A DNA stretch of 64,000 nt from Streptomyces sp. NRRL B-1347 (GTDB lineage: Bacteria; Actinomycetota; Actinomycetes; Streptomycetales; Streptomycetaceae): assembly GCF_000720325.1 (NCBI RefSeq), contig NZ_JOJM01000034.1, forward strand, positions 1 to 64,000. Direction: 5' to 3'. Positions 53,491 through 61,799 of the stretch are shown here, piece after piece. Numbering within the stretch: position 1 is the stretch's first letter; every line of letters begins with the position of its first letter. The notes under the pieces were generated by a model that was not told the DNA's origin, made no database searches, and saw only the letters and a list, made by a program, of their open reading frames with translations. A program made the translations under genes and the position numbers.

Positions 53491-53537
53491 TACGTGGAAG
53501 GGCGGGAACCCTGTCAGGGTTCCCGCCCTTCCACGTA
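53491..53537. terminator. Long perfect hairpin between the lipoprotein gene and phoP
   Basis: 22-bp perfect arms (53491-53512 and 53516-53537) with a 3-nt loop GTC. Positioned between convergent genes 14 bp after the lipoprotein stop. No T-tract. Confidence 0.85.
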
Positions 53538-53568
53538 TCTCTGTGCGTTGTGGCCTGCGGGCCGCCTT

Positions 53569-53632
53569 GGGCTGGTCGCGCCCACGCGGCGGAGCCGCAC
53601 ATTGATACAGCCCCGCGCCCCTTCGGGGCGCT
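53569..53632 (+). repeat. Dispersed repeat family B, interrupted copy
   Basis: GGGCTGGTCGCG (53569-53580) and CCCCGCGCCCCTTCGGGGCG (53611-53630) are the family halves. The central CAGTT region is replaced by about 30 nt containing GCGGC-GGA-GCCGC and ATTGATACAG. Confidence 0.7.
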
Positions 53633-53672
53633 GCCTGTTCGGGGCGGTGTCCCCTTGGGGCGGTGGGGCGGT

Positions 53673-54353
53673 TTACGGCTCGAACTTGTAGCCCAGGCCT
53701 CGTACCGTCACCAGGTAGCGGGGGGCGCCGGGGTCCGGCTCGATCTTGGCGCGCAGGCGCTTGACGTGGACGTCGAGCGTCTTGGTGTCGCCCACGTAGT
53801 CCGCGCCCCAGACGCGGTCGATGAGCTGCATGCGGGTCAGGACACGGCCCGCGTTGCGCAGCAGCATCTCCAGGAGGTCGAACTCCTTGAGGGGCAGGTC
53901 GACCTTGGAGCCGGAGACCGTGACCACGTGCCGGTCGACGTCCATGCGGACCGGGCCCGCCTCCAGGGCCTGCGGGGTGACCTCCTCCGGCTCGCCGCGG
54001 CGGCGCAGGACGGCGCGGATGCGGGCCACCAGCTCGCGCGACGAGAAGGGCTTGGTGACGTAGTCATCGGCTCCTATTTCGAGCCCGACGACCTTGTCGA
54101 TCTCGCTGTCCTTGGCGGTGACCATGATCACCGGGACGTTGGAGCGGCTGCGCAGCTGACGGCAGACCTCCGTGCCGGGCAGGCCCGGCAGCATCAGGTC
54201 GAGCAGGACGAGGTCGGCGCCGTTGCGCTCGAATTCGTCGAGTCCGTCCGGGCCGGTGGCCGCGATCGCGACCTCGAAGCCCTCCTTGCGGAGCATGTAC
54301 GACAGGGCGTCGCTGAAGGATTCCTCGTCCTCGACGACGAGCACTCGGGTCAC
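53673..54353 (-). CDS. phoP: Phosphate-response regulator PhoP
   Basis: OmpR-family response regulator of 226 aa controlling the Pho regulon and, in Streptomyces, much of secondary metabolism. The receiver domain begins VTRVLVVEDEESFSDAL, with phospho-acceptor Asp52 in LVLLDLMLPG. The winged-helix domain has LPLKEFDLLEMLLRNAGRVLTR and the end VTVRGLGYKFEP. Nearly identical to S. coelicolor PhoP as remembered. GTG 54353 overlaps the phoR stop by 4 nt (GTGA). Transcribed with phoR from the PHO-box region at 55689-55807. Confidence 0.96.
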   Translation of the reverse strand: MTRVLVVEDEESFSDALSYMLRKEGFEVAIAATGPDGLDEFERNGADLVLLDLMLPGLPGTEVCRQLRSRSNVPVIMVTAKDSEIDKVVGLEIGADDYVTKPFSSRELVARIRAVLRRRGEPEEVTPQALEAGPVRMDVDRHVVTVSGSKVDLPLKEFDLLEMLLRNAGRVLTRMQLIDRVWGADYVGDTKTLDVHVKRLRAKIEPDPGAPRYLVTVRGLGYKFEP

Positions 54354-55615
54354 GGAAGGACCTCCGGGGCGGCAGGAATGGGTTCGTATGCGGTTGTGTC
54401 GTCGGGCCTGGCGCCCTGGTGTGCGCCCTCGTGGCCGAGGCCGTGCCCGGCTCCGCGGTCGCGGGTCGCGCGCGCCTCGGGCACGCGCAGGGTGAAGGTG
54501 GAGCCCTGTCCCTCCGAGCTCCACACGGTCACCTCACCGCCGTGCGAGGCCGCCACGTGCTTGACGATGGCGAGGCCGAGTCCCGTGCCGCCAGTGGCGC
54601 GGGAGCGGGCCGGGTCGACGCGGTAGAAGCGCTCGAAGATGCGCTCCTTGTCCTTGTCCGAGATGCCGATGCCCTGGTCCGTGACCGCGACCTCGATGAG
54701 GTCCCCGCCGGGGGCGTTGACCCGCCGGGCGGCTATCCCCACGCGCGTGCGGGCCGGTGAGTAGTTCACGGCGTTCTCGACGAGGTTTCCGAGGGCCGCG
54801 GCGAGCTGGCCGCGGTTGCCCCAGACGTGCAGGTCGGCGGTGCCTCCGGCGGCCATCGTGATCTGCTTCGTGCCCGCCTGGTGGCGGCAGCGGTCGATGG
54901 CCTCGGCGACGAGCTCGTCCACGCGGACGGGCTCGGCGTCCTCCAGGGGGTCGTCGTTCTGCACCCGGGAGAGGTCGATCAGCTCCTGCACGAGGTTGGT
55001 CAGGCGGGTCGCCTCGTTCTGCATCCGGCCTGCGAAGCGCTCGACGGCCTCGGGGTCGTCCGCGGCGTCCATGACGGCCTCGGAGAGCAGGCTGAGGGCG
55101 CCCACCGGGGTCTTCAGCTCATGGCTCACGTTCGCCACGAAGTCGCGGCGCACCGCCTCGATGCGGCGGGCCTCGGTGAGGTCCTCGACGAGCAGCAGGA
55201 CGAGCCGGGAGCCGAGCGGGGCCACGCGTGCGGAGACCGCGAGGGCGTCGCCCCTGCCGGTGCCGCGGCGCGGCAGGTCCAGCTCGACCTGTCGTATCTC
55301 GCCGTCGCGCCGGGTGTCCCGGGCCATCTGGAGCATCGGCTCGACGGCCAGCTTCCCGCCGCGCACGAGACCGAGCGCGTACGCGGCCGAACTGGCCTTG
55401 ACCACGCTGTCCGCCTCGTCCAGGACGACGGCGGAGGAGCGCAGCACAGAGAGCACCGTGTCGACGCCCGGTGGCAGTACCGGGTCGGTGTGCAGGGAGG
55501 TCCTGGTGGGGCGTTTCTGGTCGCGTTCGCTCCAGCGAAACGCCAGCATGGCGATGACGCCGGTGCACACCCCGGCGATCGCTGCCGCTGCGGCGACCGC
55601 CGCGTTCACGTCCAT
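54350..55615 (-). CDS. phoR: Phosphate sensor histidine kinase PhoR
   Basis: Membrane histidine kinase of 421 aa. One N-terminal membrane segment (about 5-27: AVAAAAAIAGVCTGVIAMLAF), a PAS-like domain (VLDEADSVVKASSAAYALGL), then HisKA with FVANVSHELKTP and an ATPase domain with N box NLVENAVNYSP and GTGLGLAIVKH. The C-terminal 45 residues are low complexity. It lacks an extracytoplasmic sensor, as usual for PhoR, which reads phosphate status through PhoU and the Pst transporter. phoU is divergent, 295 bp away. Confidence 0.95.
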   Translation of the reverse strand: MDVNAAVAAAAAIAGVCTGVIAMLAFRWSERDQKRPTRTSLHTDPVLPPGVDTVLSVLRSSAVVLDEADSVVKASSAAYALGLVRGGKLAVEPMLQMARDTRRDGEIRQVELDLPRRGTGRGDALAVSARVAPLGSRLVLLLVEDLTEARRIEAVRRDFVANVSHELKTPVGALSLLSEAVMDAADDPEAVERFAGRMQNEATRLTNLVQELIDLSRVQNDDPLEDAEPVRVDELVAEAIDRCRHQAGTKQITMAAGGTADLHVWGNRGQLAAALGNLVENAVNYSPARTRVGIAARRVNAPGGDLIEVAVTDQGIGISDKDKERIFERFYRVDPARSRATGGTGLGLAIVKHVAASHGGEVTVWSSEGQGSTFTLRVPEARATRDRGAGHGLGHEGAHQGARPDDTTAYEPIPAAPEVLP

Positions 55616-55688
55616 GCCTCCAGGTTATGCGGGGTCGGAGCACCAGCCACAGCCATCCGAGTGGCCCCTCGAACAGTCGTCGCTCAGA

Positions 55689-55721
55689 GTTCACCGAGGG
55701 GACAGTGGTGGTTCATTTTGG
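55689..55721. promoter_or_regulatory. PHO box array 1 (PhoP operator)
   Basis: Three contiguous 11-nt direct-repeat units: GTTCACCGAGG, GGACAGTGGTG, GTTCATTTTGG. The first and third fit the PhoP repeat-unit consensus GTTCAYYYRGG well; the middle is degenerate, as in known Streptomyces PHO boxes. Confidence 0.88.
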
Positions 55722-55774
55722 GTGGCCGGGTCGGCGGAGCGGCTGATTCCGGCATCGAGGGGGCGTCGCCCACC

Positions 55775-55807
55775 GTTCACCTGGACGACAGGGGCGATTC
55801 ACTTGTG
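55775..55807. promoter_or_regulatory. PHO box array 2 (PhoP operator)
   Basis: Units GTTCACCTGGA, CGACAGGGGCG, ATTCACTTGTG, each 11 nt. It starts 53 bp after array 1 and is nearer to phoU. Confidence 0.85.
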
Positions 55808-55910
55808 ATGCCGGTAACGGACGCGTCCGCACCACACCGTGGGAGCGTAGGGGAGAACCCCTGATGACGTAGGGGCCAGCCCCTGTGACGTACGAGAGAG
55901 GGACAGCCAG

Positions 55911-56591
55911 ATGCGTGACGCGTACCACGAGGAACTTGACTCGATCGGCGAGGGACTGGTCGAGATGGCCCGTCTCGTCGGGTCGGCGATCGGGCGCGCC
56001 ACCACGGCCATGCTCGACGCGGATCTGAAGCTGGCGGAGAGCGTGATCGCCGCCGACCAGAAGGTCGACGACCTCCAGCACGAGCTGGAGGCCCGCGCGA
56101 TAGCCCTGCTGGCCCGCCAGCAGCCGGTCGCCACCGATCTGCGCATCGTCGTGACCTCGCTGCGCATGAGCGCCGACCTGGAGCGCTCCGGCGACCTCGC
56201 CCAGCACGTGGCCAAGCTGGCCCGGCTGCGCTTCCCGGAGTCGGCGGTGCCGCGCGACCTGCACGCGACCATCCTGGAGATGGGCCAGCTCGCGCAGCGC
56301 CTGATGGCGAAGGCGGCGGAGGTCATCATCACCAAGGACGTCGACCTGGCGCTCCAGCTGGAACAGGACGACGACGAGATGGACCTGCTGCACCGCACGC
56401 TCTTCCAGCACCTGATGGACGACCGCTGGAAGCACGGCATCGAGACCGCGGTCGACGTGACGCTGCTCGGCCGCTACTACGAGCGGTTCGCGGACCACGC
56501 GGTGTCGGTGGCGAAGCGGGTCGTGTACCTGGTGACCGGCGAGCACGCGGACGAGCTCCAGCCGGGCAACACGCCGGTGGAGGGGGCCTGA
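55911..56591 (+). CDS. phoU: Phosphate signalling protein PhoU
   Basis: Cytosolic PhoU of 226 aa with two three-helix-bundle repeats. The metal-binding E(D)xxxD motifs appear in MSADLERSGDLAQHVAK and its counterpart LGRYYERFADHAVSVAKR. PhoU links the Pst transporter to PhoR and damps signalling when phosphate is plentiful. ATG 55911 has GAGAGGGA 8-15 nt upstream. Expression is probably driven by PhoP through the two upstream arrays, forming a feedback loop. Confidence 0.95.
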   Translation: MRDAYHEELDSIGEGLVEMARLVGSAIGRATTAMLDADLKLAESVIAADQKVDDLQHELEARAIALLARQQPVATDLRIVVTSLRMSADLERSGDLAQHVAKLARLRFPESAVPRDLHATILEMGQLAQRLMAKAAEVIITKDVDLALQLEQDDDEMDLLHRTLFQHLMDDRWKHGIETAVDVTLLGRYYERFADHAVSVAKRVVYLVTGEHADELQPGNTPVEGA

Positions 56592-56637
56592 CCCCTGGCG
56601 GCACCCCTCCCCGGCCGGGAGGGCGCGGCAAGGCGAG

Positions 56638-56674
56638 GGGGTGGGCGCTGGGCGTTGGGCCCGGCGCCCACCCC
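56638..56674. terminator. Bidirectional hairpin between phoU and the Cys-rich peptide gene
   Basis: GGGGTGGGCGCT (56638-56649) pairs with GGCGCCCACCCC (56663-56674), one G-T pair. Between convergent genes. Confidence 0.75.
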
Positions 56675-56692
56675 TGGCAGGGCGGTGGAGCG

Positions 56693-56806
56693 TCAGCCGC
56701 AGCCGCCGCCGCACTGGCAAGGCCCGCCGGACTGGCAGCCGCAGCTGCAGCCGGAACCGCACTGGCAACCGTTCGTACAGGTGTCGCGCTCGGGGGATTC
56801 GGCCAT
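56693..56806 (-). CDS. Metallothionein-like Cys-rich peptide (37 aa)
   Basis: 37-residue peptide with nine cysteines: TCTNGCQCGSGCSCGCQ then CQCGGGCG, forming several CxC pairs. Composition and spacing are those of small metallothioneins that bind Zn, Cu or Cd clusters; the fold itself is not assignable. ATG 56806 has GAGGAGGAG directly upstream, an exceptionally strong ribosome site. A longer in-frame start (56899) would add 31 residues without a ribosome site and is rejected. Convergent with phoU. Confidence 0.72.
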   Translation of the reverse strand: MAESPERDTCTNGCQCGSGCSCGCQSGGPCQCGGGCG

Positions 56807-57049
56807 GGTCTCCTCCTCGAAGGCGTGAGGCGTACTGCCTGCTATCCATTCCATGCAGCCGGCAACGGGGCGCGTCAACGGCGCACATGCGCGCGCCAAG
56901 CCCCACGAGCGCCGGCCGCCGCCTCCCGTGCAACCCCCTCCACCCTTGTCATAGACATGGCCTAATCTGCGCTGTGCAACGGGGGGTTACCGGCCCGGGC
57001 ACCAGGCCCAGGGCCGTTCTCGTGTTTCCTGTGGGGGGTCACAATCACC

Positions 57050-59026
57050 GTGCGCACGCGCACCCTCTCGACCGCGACGGCACTCGCGGTCATCTTCAGC
57101 TCCGCGGCGCTCGTCGCGGGTACGGCGGCCCCGGCCGCGGCGGACTCGGCCGAGGCCCTGCCCGTCTCCTCGGTCGGCGACGTCGTCGTGGACGGCGAGC
57201 ACCAGCGCGTCTACGTCTCCGACCCGACCGGCGGCAAGATCGTCGTCACGGACTACACCGGCGAGCACGAGGCCACCGTCGACGGCCTGCCGGGCGTCGG
57301 CGGCCTCGCGGTGGCACCGGACTCCGGCCAGGTGCACGCGGCGGTCGCGGGCACCGGCCGGATCGTGTCCGTGGACACCACGACGTACGCGCGGACCGCG
57401 AGCTACGACCTCGGCGGCGCGGACGGTCCCGCCACCCTGGAGGCGGCGGGCGGCAAGCTCTGGTTCGGCTACAAGGGCGGCATCGGCTCGCTGGACGTCT
57501 CCGGCTCAGAGCCCGTCGTGAAGCTCGCCCAGGGCACCGGCGTGACCTGGGACGGCGTGCCGCTGCTCGGCACGGACCCGGCCGTTCCCGACGTCCTGGC
57601 CGCCGGGGAGCAGGGCAACTCCTGGGCGGACGTGGCGGTGTACGACCTCGGCGGCGGCGCCCCCGCCCTGCGCGCCACCAAGAACGTCACCGGCGACTTC
57701 AAGCAGCTGGACCTGACGCCCGACGGCGAGCAGGTCCTGACGACCTGGGACGACGGCCACGGGTACGCGTTCCCCGCGTACTCCACCAAGGACCTCGGCA
57801 AGGTCGCGCGCTACCCCACGGACCCGTATCCGAACGCCGTCGCGATCGCGCCCGACGGCACGGTCGCGGGCGGCAGCATGTCCGCGTACGCCCCTGACGT
57901 GCACGTCTACCGGCCGGGCGCGACGACTCCGGTGCGCGAGTACGACTTCCCGAACACCGGTGACACCAGCGGCGGCGACGAGCTGGTGCCCGCCGCGCTC
58001 GCCTGGGCGCCGGACGGCAGCCGCCTCGTCGCGGTGTCGGTGAACTCCCGCGGCACGTACACCTTCCGCGCCTTCGTGGAGCCCGGCAGGTCGCTGCCCG
58101 AGCTGACCCTTTCCGCGCCCGCGAAGGCGCAGCGCGGCAAGCCGCTCACGGTCACCGGCAAGCTCTCGGCGGCGGCGCCGCTGCCGGCCGGGACGGCCCT
58201 GACCGTCACGCGGGACGACTCGGTCAGGCCGGATGTCGCGCTGCCGCCGGTGCGGACCGCCGCGGACGGCACCTTCTCCTTCGAGGACACCCCCGACGAG
58301 GGCGGCGAGGTGACGTACGAGGTCGCGTACGCGGGCGACGGCACGCACGCCGCGGCCCGAGCGAGCGCCTCGGTGGACGTCTCGCGCGACGCGGCGACGC
58401 TCACCCTGGACGGCGACGGCAAGGTCCACGACCACGGCACGGACGTGACGTTCACGGCCCGCCTCGGCACGACGCACAAGAACCGGACGGTCGAGATCTG
58501 GGCCGACCCGTACGGCACGGACCAGCCGAAAGCGCTCGTGAAGAAGGCCGAGGCCGACGCGGACGGCAACGTGTCCGCGACCGTGGACCTGAAGCGCGAC
58601 ACGGTGGTCACGGCGCGCTACGCGGGCGACTCCCGCACGAAGGCGGCGACCGCGAAGTCCACGGCGTACGCCCGCGTCAAGGTCTCCACGACCCTGGCCA
58701 GGCACTACCGGACCGGCACGATCGGCTCGCGGAAGTACTACTACTTCCACAAGAACACAGGGCCGCGCCACACGACGAAGATGACGTACTACAAGGGCCG
58801 CAAGCAGCGTCTGGAGCTCCAGGTGCATGCGGACGGCCGCTGGCACGAGGGCGCCTCCGCGTACTTCAAGCTGAACCCCGACGGCACGTCCCCCGTCACC
58901 CTGGACGCCCCCGGCCAGGCGGGCATCCGCCTACGGCTGCGCTCCTCGTACGTCAACGGCACGTCGGGCGACAACGTGAACACGACGACGCACGGGGCGT
59001 GGAAGTACCTGTACTTCACACGCTGA
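57050..59026 (+). CDS. Secreted beta-propeller protein with Ig-like domains
   Basis: Exported protein of 658 aa. Signal peptide about 1-33 (AALVAGTAAPAAADS). Residues 35-345 form a YncE-like propeller with repeats such as VVDGEHQRVYVSDPTGGKIVVTDY and LAVAPDSGQVHAAVAG; LDLTPDGEQVLTTW and LAWAPDGSRLVAV are further blades. Two Ig-like domains at about 350-545 begin LTLSAPAKAQRGKPLTVTGKL and LTLDGDGKVHDHGTDVTFTARL. The last 110 residues are a basic, Tyr-rich beta domain (KYYYFHKN, WKYLYFTR). Extracellular adhesion or wall association is a guess. GTG 57050 has GGGGGG 12 nt upstream. TAATCT at 56963-56968 is a possible -10. Confidence 0.78.
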   Translation: MRTRTLSTATALAVIFSSAALVAGTAAPAAADSAEALPVSSVGDVVVDGEHQRVYVSDPTGGKIVVTDYTGEHEATVDGLPGVGGLAVAPDSGQVHAAVAGTGRIVSVDTTTYARTASYDLGGADGPATLEAAGGKLWFGYKGGIGSLDVSGSEPVVKLAQGTGVTWDGVPLLGTDPAVPDVLAAGEQGNSWADVAVYDLGGGAPALRATKNVTGDFKQLDLTPDGEQVLTTWDDGHGYAFPAYSTKDLGKVARYPTDPYPNAVAIAPDGTVAGGSMSAYAPDVHVYRPGATTPVREYDFPNTGDTSGGDELVPAALAWAPDGSRLVAVSVNSRGTYTFRAFVEPGRSLPELTLSAPAKAQRGKPLTVTGKLSAAAPLPAGTALTVTRDDSVRPDVALPPVRTAADGTFSFEDTPDEGGEVTYEVAYAGDGTHAAARASASVDVSRDAATLTLDGDGKVHDHGTDVTFTARLGTTHKNRTVEIWADPYGTDQPKALVKKAEADADGNVSATVDLKRDTVVTARYAGDSRTKAATAKSTAYARVKVSTTLARHYRTGTIGSRKYYYFHKNTGPRHTTKMTYYKGRKQRLELQVHADGRWHEGASAYFKLNPDGTSPVTLDAPGQAGIRLRLRSSYVNGTSGDNVNTTTHGAWKYLYFTR

Positions 59027-59033
59027 CCCAGAG

Positions 59034-59071
59034 GAGGGGGCTCCACGCGCGCGTGGAGCCCCCTCTTTTCT
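59034..59071 (+). terminator. Rho-independent terminator of the propeller gene
   Basis: GAGGGGGCTCCACGCG and CGCGTGGAGCCCCCTC form a perfect stem (59034-59065), followed by TTTTCT. Confidence 0.9.
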
Positions 59072-59127
59072 GCGTACGGATTCACGTACGCGCCCGCGCG
59101 CACAGGGGCGCGTGAGACGCGTGGAAT

Positions 59128-59142
59128 GACATGTGACATGTC
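59128..59142. promoter_or_regulatory. 15-bp palindrome upstream of the repeat-protein gene
   Basis: GACATGT-G-ACATGTC, perfectly symmetrical, nested in an outer pair GGAATG (59123-59128) / CATTCC (59152-59157). It lies 100 bp before the ATG at 59243. Operator candidate. Confidence 0.45.
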
Positions 59143-59242
59143 GTCATGACGCATTCCGGAGGCTGGAATTCATCGGGCACTCCGGGGTCCGACAGGTCGT
59201 TGAGAGCTCACTCGGTCTAGCCGCGTCCACTCCAGAGGCATC

Positions 59243-59698
59243 ATGGGCATGCTGCGCGACACAGGTCAGTTCTTCGTCAGGACCGCCACGGAGGCAGCTC
59301 ACGGGTTCATGTGGCTCGTCTCCCTCTGCTACGACTACGCCCTCGCCCCCACCGGGCACTTCTTCGCCTTCCTCGGCACACAGACAGCGCACGGATTCCT
59401 GTGGCTCGTCCTCCACTTCTACGACTACGCCCTCACTCCCGTCGGCCACTTCTTCACCTTCCTCGGCACCGGCACAGCTCGCGGCACGCTGTGGCTCGTC
59501 CTCCACTTCTACGAATACGGCCTCACGCCCTTCGGGCACGGCTGCATGTGGCTGCTCCTCTTCGCGTGGGAGCACGTCGTCCTCTGGCTGATCCACTTCC
59601 TGCTCAGTGAGGAACTGGCCAAGGTCGCGGTGTCGGCGATCCTTCTGGAGATCGCCGTGCTGCCCGTGCTCCGGCGGGCCCGACGGGCCCGGAAGTGA
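59243..59698 (+). CDS. Small protein of three exact 30-residue aromatic/His repeats
   Basis: Protein of 151 aa, no family recognised. Residues 21-110 are three tandem 30-residue units with shared positions G-x-x-W-L-V, Y-x-Y, L-x-P-x-G-H; the DNA period is exactly 90 bp (ATGTGG or CTGTGG at 59309, 59399, 59489). Each unit is hydrophobic and aromatic, with a conserved Gly-His, so the protein is probably membrane-embedded or amphipathic with regularly spaced His (39, 69, 99; also 20, 50, 58, 88, 111, 118). The C-terminus has a hydrophobic helix (VAVSAILLEIAVLPVL) ending RRARRARK. ATG 59243 has AGAGG 5-9 nt upstream. Confidence 0.75.
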   Translation: MGMLRDTGQFFVRTATEAAHGFMWLVSLCYDYALAPTGHFFAFLGTQTAHGFLWLVLHFYDYALTPVGHFFTFLGTGTARGTLWLVLHFYEYGLTPFGHGCMWLLLFAWEHVVLWLIHFLLSEELAKVAVSAILLEIAVLPVLRRARRARK

Positions 59699-59855
59699 AG
59701 TGGGCCCTCGGTAGGGCTCGTTCACGCATCTGAGCCGTACCGAGGGCTTCCCGCGCGGTGGCGCGCCGTGGCATGCTCCCGCCCAACGCAGACATGAACG
59801 CCGTTCACGTACCTAGACGTTGATGAAGATGGACCGGACGAGAGGGTGTGGCGCC

Positions 59856-61505
59856 ATGGCCGACCTCAGCAGACGCGGCGTCCTGGGAGGGGCCGTCGCC
59901 GTCGCGGCCGCCGCCGCGACGGGGCCCGCGGCGGCGACGGCCCCCCGTCCTGCCGAGCTGTGGCGGGAGTTCACCGGGAATCCGTACGCCCACCCGCAGA
60001 TCCCCTACGTGGGCCGCGCCGGATGCCGGGGCGGCGCCCGGCGCTTCCACCGCCCGCGCACCGTCTTCCCCGTCCGCCACCACGGCGCCCGGCCCGGCGC
60101 GGGCGCGGACGCCGCGCCCGCGATCAACCGCGCCCTCGCCGCCGCCGGAGAGGCCGGCGGGGGCACGGTCCAGCTCGAACCCGGCACGTACCGGATCGAC
60201 GACGTCATCCGGATCGCCCACGACGGCGTCGTCCTGCGCGGCGCGGGCAGCGGCCGCACCACGCTCGTCGCCACCCGCCACCTCACCGAGCTGATCGGCC
60301 CCTACGGCAGCCGCTACGGCGGGGACAAGTCCAGCTGGTCCTGGGCCGGCGGGCTCGTCTGGCTGTGCCCGCGACAGCGCTGGGACTCCCTCGTCGGGGC
60401 GATCAAGGCCGGGCGGTGGCCGTTCGAGGGGTGGACCGGAAACGCGCGGGACGAGTGGCGCGCCCTCACCGCCGTCTCCCCCGCCCGCCGCGGCGACCGG
60501 TCCGTCCGCGTCGCGGACCCCGCGCGCGTGCGCCCCGGCGACCTCGTCCTGCTCCGCCTCGCCGACGACCGCGACCACACCCTCCTGGAGCACATGGCGG
60601 GCGGCGGCCCCGGCCCGGAGGCGTACGTCTGGGACGACAAGACGAAGCTGACGTCGTACGTCCCCTACGAGTGGCCCGTACGGGTCACCGGGGTGCGGGG
60701 GCGCGAGGTCACCTTCGAGCGGCCGCTCCCGCTCGACGTGCGGCCCGAGTGGGAGCCGCTCCTGACCACCCACGTCACCGCGCTCACCGGCTCCGGCGTC
60801 GAGGGGCTCACCCTGGAGGCCGTTCGGACACCGCAGTCGCCGCACCTCCTCGACAAGGGGTTCAACGGCGTCACCTTCCAGTGCGCGTACGACTGCTGGG
60901 CCGACGACGTGCGCGTGCGCCACGTGGACAACGGCTTCGGGCTCGTCGCCGCGTCCGCCTGCACCCTGCGCCGCACCTCCGTCGGCGGGCGCGGCGCGCA
61001 CCACCCGTACTTCTGCCGCGAGGGCTCCCACGACAACCTGATCGAGGACTTCCGCGTCGAGCGGCGGACCGTGCCCGCGCCCGCGGGGACGCAGCTGCAC
61101 GGCATCAATGTGGAGGGCCTGTCCTCGTACAACGTCTGGTCGCGCGGCCACATGGAGACGGGCACCTTCGACACCCACCGGGGCATGCCGTTCGCGAACG
61201 TCCGCACGGAGATCGTCGTCACCAACGACGGGCGGCACGGCGGCGACGCCAGCGCCGGGCCCCTCTACGGAGCTCGGTTCACCCACTGGAACGTCACCGT
61301 CACCAACCAGCGCGCCGGACTGGTCAGGATCGACGGCATCGCGCCGTACAGCGCCACGGTCGGCATCTCCCGCGTCCGGGAGTTCGACCAGATCGACGTG
61401 CCGGACTTCTCGGGGGAGCTCAACTCCCGCATCGAGGCGTACGGTTCGCCCGGCGCCGTACGGCCGCGGAACCTGTACGAGGCCCAGCGCGCCCTGGAGC
61501 ACTGA
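59856..61505 (+). CDS. Tat-exported right-handed beta-helix (pectate-lyase-like) protein
   Basis: Secreted protein of 549 aa. The twin-arginine signal SRRGVLGG is at 5-12 followed by an Ala-rich core. The body resembles the pectate-lyase superfamily / parallel beta-helix fold: AINRALAAAGEAGGGTVQLEPGTYRIDDVIRI at the start, GVVLRGAGSGRTTLVA, then repeats such as GVEGLTLEAVRT and NGVTFQCAYDCWADDVRVRHVDNGFGLV. No complete catalytic triad is evident, so the carbohydrate target is unknown. ATG 59856 has GAGAGGG 9 nt upstream; earlier starts (59823, 59829) would hide the Tat motif. Confidence 0.8.
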   Translation: MADLSRRGVLGGAVAVAAAAATGPAAATAPRPAELWREFTGNPYAHPQIPYVGRAGCRGGARRFHRPRTVFPVRHHGARPGAGADAAPAINRALAAAGEAGGGTVQLEPGTYRIDDVIRIAHDGVVLRGAGSGRTTLVATRHLTELIGPYGSRYGGDKSSWSWAGGLVWLCPRQRWDSLVGAIKAGRWPFEGWTGNARDEWRALTAVSPARRGDRSVRVADPARVRPGDLVLLRLADDRDHTLLEHMAGGGPGPEAYVWDDKTKLTSYVPYEWPVRVTGVRGREVTFERPLPLDVRPEWEPLLTTHVTALTGSGVEGLTLEAVRTPQSPHLLDKGFNGVTFQCAYDCWADDVRVRHVDNGFGLVAASACTLRRTSVGGRGAHHPYFCREGSHDNLIEDFRVERRTVPAPAGTQLHGINVEGLSSYNVWSRGHMETGTFDTHRGMPFANVRTEIVVTNDGRHGGDASAGPLYGARFTHWNVTVTNQRAGLVRIDGIAPYSATVGISRVREFDQIDVPDFSGELNSRIEAYGSPGAVRPRNLYEAQRALEH

Positions 61506-61538
61506 GCCCCGGCCGCCCCGGTGCCCGGAATCGGCGGC

Positions 61539-61799
61539 TCAGCTGAAGGGGACGAGGCGGACGACGGTGACCGTCAGGACCGAACCCGACACGTAGTAGA
61601 GGACGATCGCGCCGCCGACCGTGGCCTCCCTGCGGTCCCGCTCCTGGTCGACGGCCGCCGAGCCGTGCCCGTACGGGTCGCGGCCGAGGGTGCGCTCCAT
61701 GGCCGCCCGGAACTGGTCGGCGTCGCCCATCTTGGCGAGGGTGTCGTCGGCGGGCGGCGCGTAGGTGATGCGGTAGCTCCGGCTCCGGTGACGGCTCAC
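61539..61799 (-). CDS. RelE/ParE-like toxin candidate
   Basis: Protein of 86 aa starting VSRHRSRSYRITYAP. The small basic N-terminus, a YRITYAPPADDTLAK strand-helix start and the late GGAIVLYYVSGSVLTVTVVRLVPF strands fit the RelE/ParE fold, whose members cut ribosome-bound mRNA or poison gyrase; the catalytic residues cannot be verified. GTG 61799 overlaps the upstream gene's stop by 4 nt (GTGA), the usual coupling of antitoxin then toxin. A non-toxin small protein remains possible. Confidence 0.5.
   Translation of the reverse strand: MSRHRSRSYRITYAPPADDTLAKMGDADQFRAAMERTLGRDPYGHGSAAVDQERDRREATVGGAIVLYYVSGSVLTVTVVRLVPFS

Noticed and set aside
56807..56899. N-terminal extension of the Cys-rich peptide from ATG 56899
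   Set aside because: No ribosome site at 56899, and the strong GAGGAGGAG precedes ATG 56806.
59309..59578. The 90-bp repeats as a CRISPR array
   Set aside because: Repeats are contiguous with no spacers, in frame, and encode a conserved amino-acid pattern; no cas genes are present.
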